From contig CAUVKI010000025.1 of NCBI GenBank assembly GCA_963552605.1, forward strand, positions 1 through 26,223: a DNA stretch of 26,223 nt. Direction: 5' to 3'. The position numbers were made by a program, and so were the translations under genes. This document shows positions 21,779 to 26,223 of this stretch, in pieces (the first letter of the stretch is position 1; each line of letters begins with the position of its first letter). Origin of the DNA: CAUVKI01 sp963552605. Its GTDB lineage: Bacteria; Bacillota; Clostridia; Tissierellales; Peptoniphilaceae. The notes beneath the pieces were generated by a model. It saw only the letters and a program-made list of their open reading frames with translations, did no database searches and was not told where the DNA came from.

Positions 21779-23551
21779 TTGAAAGTTGGTAAAATCTTAA
21801 AGGTTTCCGGCCCTTTGGTCTTGGCTGAGGGGATGGAGGAAGCCAATGTATACGATGTCGTCGAGGTATCCGACAACAAGCTCATTGGCGAAATCATAGA
21901 AATGAGAGACGATAAAGCGTCTATTCAGGTGTACGAAGAAACTACGGGAATCGGTGCGGGAGAAAATGTATATACCACGGGGAGTCCGCTTTCGATAGAA
22001 TTGGGCCCGGGACTTATCGAAGCCATGTATGACGGAATCCAGCGTCCATTAGATGTGCTTGAAGCAAAGGCGGGAGTATTCCTCACAAAAGGTGTGGAGG
22101 CTGCGGCACTGAACCGTGAGAAGAAGTGGGATTTCAAGGCTCAAAAATCCGAGGGAGATAAAGTCGTTGCAGGAGATATAATAGGCGTTGTGCAGGAGAC
22201 AGAAGTAATTGAGCATAGAATCATGATTCCCGACGGTGTGAGCGGTACGATAAAAAAAATAAAGAGCGGAAGTTTTACCGTTGTGGATACCGTGTGCGTG
22301 GTTAAAGGTGATGACGGAGTTGAGCATAATGTCATTATGATGCAGAAGTGGCCGGTAAGAAAGGGAAGACCCTACAAAAAGAAATTGGATCCTGAAGCTC
22401 CTTTGGTATCGGGACAGCGTGTCATCGATACTTTTTTTCCTGTGGCAAAGGGGGGCACTTCAGCTATACCGGGACCTTTCGGTTCGGGAAAAACGGTTGT
22501 GCAGCACCAGTTGGCGAAGTGGGCGGACGCCGAAGTCGTAATATATGTGGGATGCGGAGAACGCGGAAACGAGATGACAGACGTGCTTATGGAGTTTCCT
22601 GAGCTGCTTGACCCGAAAACCGGACAATCGCTTATGAAAAGAACGGTGCTGATTGCGAATACTTCAAATATGCCGGTTGCAGCAAGAGAGGCGTCAATCT
22701 ATACAGGAATAACTCTCGGGGAATATTTCAGAGATATGGGATATTCGGTGGCTATGATGGCTGATTCAACTTCCCGTTGGGCGGAAGCGCTTCGTGAGAT
22801 GTCGGGGCGTTTGGAAGAGATGCCGGGAGACGAGGGTTATCCCGCTTATTTGGGAAGTCGAGTAGCGGAATTTTATGAGAGAGCGGGAAAAGTTATTTGC
22901 TTGGGTTCGGACGAGAGGGTTGGAGCTTTGACGGTAATCGGAGCGGTCAGTCCTGCGGGAGGAGATATTTCGGAGCCCGTAACTCAAGCGACATTGAGAA
23001 ACGTAAAGGTGTTTTGGAGCCTTGATTATGCACTCTCATATGCAAGACACTTTCCTGCAATTAACTGGCTAAATTCCTACTCGCTCTATCAAGCCAAGAT
23101 GGATAAGTATCTGGATGAAAATATTGACTCCAATTTCTCAACTCAAAGACTAAGAGCTATGACGCTTCTTCAAGAGGAATCCGCACTTCAAGAGATTGTG
23201 AGGCTTGTGGGGCGTGATTCGTTATCCGAGGGAGATCAGTTAAAGCTTGAAGCAACCAAGTCGATTCGGGAGGACTTTTTGCAGCAAAATGCTTTTCACG
23301 ATGTAGACACTTACTGCTCAATGGAAAAACAGTTCAAGATGTTGAGAGTTATAATTTCATATTACGATTTGGCGGGAGAGTCGCTTAAAAAGGGCGTGCC
23401 TTTGAATGACATTGTTGCAATGCCCGTGCTTGACAAATTGTCCCGTATGAAAGAAATTCCGGAAACTGAAATTTCTTCCATAGACACGATTATCGATGAG
23501 ATTAGGGACTCGCTTTTGAAACTTGAGGAAGGAGGGGCTGTAAGTGCTTAA
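21779..23551 (+). CDS. ntpA: V-type ATPase catalytic subunit A
   Basis: 590 residues. The P-loop GPFGSGKT is at 232-239 (K238, T239) and GCGERGNEM supplies the catalytic E261 and R262, the same numbers as in E. hirae NtpA. The non-homologous insertion of about 90 residues before the P-loop, typical of V/A-type A subunits, is present. It hydrolyses or makes ATP at the interface with subunit B. The gene starts with TTG at 21779, 7 nt after AGAGGGGG, so a non-ATG start is well supported. It overlaps subunit B by 8 bp. Confidence 0.97.
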   Translation: MKVGKILKVSGPLVLAEGMEEANVYDVVEVSDNKLIGEIIEMRDDKASIQVYEETTGIGAGENVYTTGSPLSIELGPGLIEAMYDGIQRPLDVLEAKAGVFLTKGVEAAALNREKKWDFKAQKSEGDKVVAGDIIGVVQETEVIEHRIMIPDGVSGTIKKIKSGSFTVVDTVCVVKGDDGVEHNVIMMQKWPVRKGRPYKKKLDPEAPLVSGQRVIDTFFPVAKGGTSAIPGPFGSGKTVVQHQLAKWADAEVVIYVGCGERGNEMTDVLMEFPELLDPKTGQSLMKRTVLIANTSNMPVAAREASIYTGITLGEYFRDMGYSVAMMADSTSRWAEALREMSGRLEEMPGDEGYPAYLGSRVAEFYERAGKVICLGSDERVGALTVIGAVSPAGGDISEPVTQATLRNVKVFWSLDYALSYARHFPAINWLNSYSLYQAKMDKYLDENIDSNFSTQRLRAMTLLQEESALQEIVRLVGRDSLSEGDQLKLEATKSIREDFLQQNAFHDVDTYCSMEKQFKMLRVIISYYDLAGESLKKGVPLNDIVAMPVLDKLSRMKEIPETEISSIDTIIDEIRDSLLKLEEGGAVSA

Positions 23552-24926
23552 GGAATATAAAAGTGTAAGAGAGGTTGCAGGCCCTTTGATGATGGTTGAC
23601 GGAGTGGAAGGGATTAAGTATGAGGAGATTTGTGATATAAAGCTGCAAAATGGAGAAATCCGTAAAGGAAGGGTCTTGGAAATCAATGAAGATAAGGCGA
23701 TGGTTCAAGTCTTTGAAGGCACCAGCGGAATTAACCTTGAGGGAACTACGGTAAGGTTTTTGGGGCATCCTCTTGAGTTGGGGGTTTCGGAAGCTATGAT
23801 AGGTCGTGTATTCGACGGTCTGGGAGAACCTATTGACGACGGCCCGAAAATTATCCCCGAAAAGAGACTCGACATTAACGGAGAGCCCATCAATCCTTTC
23901 TCAAGGGATTATCCGTCCGAGTTCATTCAAACGGGAATATCCTGTATAGATGGACTTAACACTCTGGTAAGGGGACAAAAACTTCCGATATTTTCCGGCT
24001 CGGGACTTCCTCATAACAATGTTGCGGCACAAATTGCAAGACAGGCGAAGGTTTTGGGAAAAGACGAGAAATTTGCGGTGGTTTTTGCCGCAATGGGCAT
24101 AACTTTTGAGGAAGCTCAATTCTTTATAGATAACTTCACCGAAACCGGAGCAATAGAAAGAGCGGTGCTCTTTATGAACTTGGCGGACGACCCTGCCATT
24201 GAGCGTATAGCAACTCCGAAAATGGCTTTGACCTGTGCGGAATATTTGGCATTCGATAAGGGTATGCAGGTTTTGGTAATACTCACGGATATGACAAATT
24301 ATGCCGAGGCACTGCGTGAAGTGTCGGCAGCAAGAAAAGAAGTGCCCGGAAGAAGAGGCTATCCCGGTTATCTTTATACGGATCTTGCAGGACTTTATGA
24401 GCGTGCGGGAAAGATTAAGGGTCGTCCCGGTTCCATTACTCAAATTCCTATTTTGACTATGCCGGAAGATGATATAACTCACCCCATTCCGGATCTTACC
24501 GGATATATAACGGAAGGGCAGATTATATTGTCAAGAGAGCTGTATAAAAAAGGTATGGAACCTCCGATTAACGCAGTGCCCTCGCTCTCGCGTCTTAAAG
24601 ACAAGGGAATCGGAGTTGGAAAAACTCGTGAAGATCACGCCGACACAATGAACCAAATTTATGCGGCATATACGGCGGGAATTTCCGCGAGAGAACTTGC
24701 CGTAATTTTGGGAGAGAGCGCACTGTCGGAGGCGGATAAGGCATTTGCAAAATTTGCGGAAGCTTTCGATAATGAGTATGTAAATCAGGGATATAATAAC
24801 GACCGCTCCATCTTTGAGACACTTGACCTCGGTTGGAAATTGCTTAGAATAATTCCGAGATCTGAATTAAAGCGTGTAAAGGAAAAATTCATAGACAAAT
24901 ATCTGAACGCCGAACAAGCAGAATAA
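23544..24926 (+). CDS. ntpB: V-type ATPase non-catalytic subunit B
   Basis: 460 residues. It has the nucleotide-binding fold without a P-loop (SGSGLPHNN in its place), and the conserved arginine finger R350 in VPSLSRLKDKGIG, at the same number as in E. hirae NtpB. It forms the hexameric head with subunit A and supplies the arginine to the active site. The start is GTG 23544 after GGAGGGG, inside the end of the subunit A gene, implying coupled translation. Confidence 0.97.
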   Translation: MLKEYKSVREVAGPLMMVDGVEGIKYEEICDIKLQNGEIRKGRVLEINEDKAMVQVFEGTSGINLEGTTVRFLGHPLELGVSEAMIGRVFDGLGEPIDDGPKIIPEKRLDINGEPINPFSRDYPSEFIQTGISCIDGLNTLVRGQKLPIFSGSGLPHNNVAAQIARQAKVLGKDEKFAVVFAAMGITFEEAQFFIDNFTETGAIERAVLFMNLADDPAIERIATPKMALTCAEYLAFDKGMQVLVILTDMTNYAEALREVSAARKEVPGRRGYPGYLYTDLAGLYERAGKIKGRPGSITQIPILTMPEDDITHPIPDLTGYITEGQIILSRELYKKGMEPPINAVPSLSRLKDKGIGVGKTREDHADTMNQIYAAYTAGISARELAVILGESALSEADKAFAKFAEAFDNEYVNQGYNNDRSIFETLDLGWKLLRIIPRSELKRVKEKFIDKYLNAEQAE

Positions 24927-24938
24927 GGAGGGACACAT

Positions 24939-25577
24939 ATGGCAAAACTCAATGTGAACCCTACAAGAATGGAACTCTCAAATTTGAAACGCAGACTTTC
25001 CACAGCATCAAGAGGGCATAAGCTCCTAAAGGACAAGCAGGACGAACTGATGAGACAGTTTATAGATCTCATCAAGGAAAATCGCAGGCTTAGGATCGAA
25101 GTTGAGAAAGAACTTAGCGAGAGCTTCGGTGCATTTCTTATGGCGAGTGCAGTTATGAGTCCTGAAATGTTGGAAGAAGCGGTCTCTTTTCCCAAAGAGC
25201 GTATTTCTCTGGAAGTGGAAACCAAGAATGTTATGAGCGTAATCATTCCGCAAATGACCTTTTCATTGAGTGCGGACGACGAGGGGGCCATTTACCCTTA
25301 CGGATTTACGGAAACTTCTGCAGAGCTTGACACTGCACTTGATAAACTTTCAAAGGTTCTGGAAAAACTTTTGAAGCTTGCGGAGCTTGAGAAGAGCACA
25401 CAGCTTATGGCTGTGGAGATAGAAAAGTCAAGACGAAGAGTAAATGCTTTGGAATATAAGCAAATTCCGGATTTGAAAGAAACCATTAAGTATATAAGAA
25501 TGAAACTTGATGAAAACGAGAGAGCAACTCTTACTCGGCTTATGAAAGTTAAGGATATTATCTCAAAAGAGGCATAA
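24939..25577 (+). CDS. ntpD: V-type ATPase central-stalk subunit D
   Basis: 212 residues. It begins NVNPTRMELSNLKRRLSTAS, the signature opening of subunit D, and consists mostly of two long antiparallel helices that form the rotating shaft. ATG 24939 follows AAGGAGGGA. It is the last gene of the operon: a terminator follows within 30 bp. No potassium transporter like ntpJ is present downstream, because an IS630-like element lies there. Confidence 0.95.
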   Translation: MAKLNVNPTRMELSNLKRRLSTASRGHKLLKDKQDELMRQFIDLIKENRRLRIEVEKELSESFGAFLMASAVMSPEMLEEAVSFPKERISLEVETKNVMSVIIPQMTFSLSADDEGAIYPYGFTETSAELDTALDKLSKVLEKLLKLAELEKSTQLMAVEIEKSRRRVNALEYKQIPDLKETIKYIRMKLDENERATLTRLMKVKDIISKEA

Positions 25578-25579
25578 AA

Positions 25580-25608
25580 AAAGCCGCTCGAAATTCGAGC
25601 GGTTTTTT
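25580..25608 (+). terminator. Terminator of the V-ATPase operon
   Basis: CCGCTCG (25584-25590) pairs with CGAGCGG (25596-25602), flanked by A-run and T-run, so it is nearly symmetric and could act in both directions. Confidence 0.9.
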
Positions 25609-25641
25609 ATTGTTTTTTTATACTAAAATTCTATAAATTTA

Positions 25642-25670
25642 TTGAATATCAAATATAAATATGCTAAACT
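25642..25670 (+). promoter_or_regulatory. Promoter of the IS630-like transposase
   Basis: TTGAAT (25642-25647), a 17-bp spacer, and TAAACT (25665-25670) preceded by TGC, an extended -10 form. Confidence 0.5.
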
Positions 25671-25688
25671 ATCTTGGGGGTGGAAAAA

Positions 25689-26186
25689 ATGCACAAAATA
25701 CAACAACAAGAAGTGGAAAAGATAAAAGAAATGAGAAAGAAAGTAAAAGACAAAAAAGAAGACAAAAGACTATATGCAGTACAGCTAAGAGCGGAAAGAA
25801 AAACCAATCAGGAAATAGCGGAAAAATTAGACACATCGGATAGGGTAGTAAGCAATTGGATATGCAAATATGTAAAAGAAGGAATAGAGGGATTATTAAG
25901 CAAACGACAAAAAGGAAATCACAGAAATATGACATTTGAACAAGAAGAAGAGCTATTAAAAAAGTATGAAGATAAAGCCAAAAAAGGAACAATAATAACA
26001 GTAGAAGAAATAAAAAGAGAATATGAAGAAAAGGTAGGACACAAAATAGGGAGCGGACAAATCTACAAAGTGCTAAAAAGACACAAGTGGAGAAAAATAA
26101 TTCAAAGAAGCAAACACCCTAAAAAAGCGAGTGAAGAGGTTATAGAATCTTCAAAAAAAAAATTAACAACATGGGAAAAGAATTAA
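25689..26186 (+). CDS. IS630-like transposase, N-terminal (HTH) frame
   Basis: 165 residues from ATG 25689, which follows GGGGGTGG at good spacing. It contains a helix-turn-helix (ERKTNQEIAEKLDTSDRVVSN) and the winged-helix-like region with VKEGIEGLLSKRQKGNHRNM and IYKVLKRHKWRKI, as in IS630/Tc1-mariner transposases. The frame runs through ten A residues (26153-26162) and stops at TAA 26184-26186. In the -1 frame it continues as the start of the catalytic domain. Composition is much richer in A than that of its neighbours, fitting a mobile element. Confidence 0.85.
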   Translation: MHKIQQQEVEKIKEMRKKVKDKKEDKRLYAVQLRAERKTNQEIAEKLDTSDRVVSNWICKYVKEGIEGLLSKRQKGNHRNMTFEQEEELLKKYEDKAKKGTIITVEEIKREYEEKVGHKIGSGQIYKVLKRHKWRKIIQRSKHPKKASEEVIESSKKKLTTWEKN

Positions 26187-26223
26187 GAAACGATTATCCT
26201 GATAAAAAAGTAAGAATAATGTT
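26162..26223 (+). CDS. IS630-like transposase, catalytic domain in the -1 frame (cut by window end)
   Basis: Directly after the A10 run the -1 frame reads INNMGKELRNDYPDKKVRIMF, matching the segment just before the first catalytic aspartate (DEAG-type) of IS630 transposases. The 0 frame gives only LTTWEKN and a stop. The two frames would join by -1 slippage at the A run. The remainder lies outside the window. Confidence 0.7.
   Translation, partial: MNNMGKELRNDYPDKKVRIM

Larger units (their letters stand above)
25615..26223 (+). mobile_element. IS630-like insertion sequence, left part
   Basis: The element begins somewhere between the operon terminator (25608) and the transposase promoter (25642). 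IS630 elements insert at TA, and TA occurs at 25619-25622. The terminal repeat cannot be confirmed because the right end is beyond the window. Confidence 0.6.

Noticed and set aside
23901..24482. 193-codon minus-strand frame
   Set aside because: Fully antisense to subunit B, which has intact motifs, and no start signal is visible.

Overview
The window looks like a chromosomal segment of a low-to-mid GC, Gram-positive anaerobe of the Clostridia/Tissierellia type. The pointers are strong AGGAGG-type ribosome sites, a T-box leader on thrS, a complete V-type ATPase operon with a Na+-binding signature, a lipobox lipoprotein and a TypA GTPase. I cannot name the species. There are no rRNA or tRNA genes, no CRISPR array and no prophage.

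Layout. (1) Positions 1-2175 hold a rearranged tandem array of small membrane-protein genes with an N-terminal zinc ribbon: the tail of copy A, full copy B, and full copy C. The array is interrupted by a duplicated 3' fragment of thrS, and a 634-bp block is perfectly repeated (476-1109 = 1540-2173). (2) Positions 1886-4053 carry thrS on the minus strand with its T-box riboswitch and promoter. (3) Positions 4109-6326 (plus strand) hold a glutaredoxin-like gene and a secreted RCC1-repeat protein. (4) Positions 6387-16696 form a long minus-strand run. In transcription order it is typA, a class IV PLP aminotransferase, a lipoprotein, a methyl-accepting chemotaxis-type receptor, an Rpn-family PD-(D/E)XK nuclease, vapD, a second Rpn-family nuclease, a TPR plus alkaline-phosphatase-superfamily enzyme, and a HisC-like aminotransferase. 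The first five are spaced by only 6-17 bp and are probably one transcript. (5) Positions 16697-17132 are a 436-bp intergenic region with a long inverted repeat and the V-ATPase promoter. (6) Positions 17133-25577 carry a nine-gene V-type ATPase operon (G/H-like, I, K, E, C, F, A, B, D) that ends at a strong terminator. (7) Positions 25640-26223 hold the left part of an IS630-like insertion sequence whose transposase frame changes at a run of ten A residues.

How the parts work together. The ATPase genes encode both sectors of a rotary motor. Nucleotide-binding residues, the arginine finger and the Na+-coordinating residues sit at the same numbers as in the well-studied Enterococcus hirae enzyme, so Na+ transport is the best prediction. 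The thrS gene is controlled by uncharged tRNA(Thr) through its T-box. The nuclease/vapD block looks like accessory toxin- or defence-type material embedded in a housekeeping directon.

The least familiar part is the left-end zinc-ribbon/four-helix membrane protein array. Its members lack an ATG, GTG or TTG start but have a perfect ribosome site in front of a shared ACG codon. Internal members end in AGGAGGTGA, so the upstream stop lies inside the downstream ribosome site. Copies B and C follow a conserved-variable-conserved pattern that suggests recombination. The second most interesting signal is a conserved internal ribosome site and ATG in both Rpn nuclease genes, matching the gene-within-gene antitoxin arrangement described for E. 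coli Rpn proteins.
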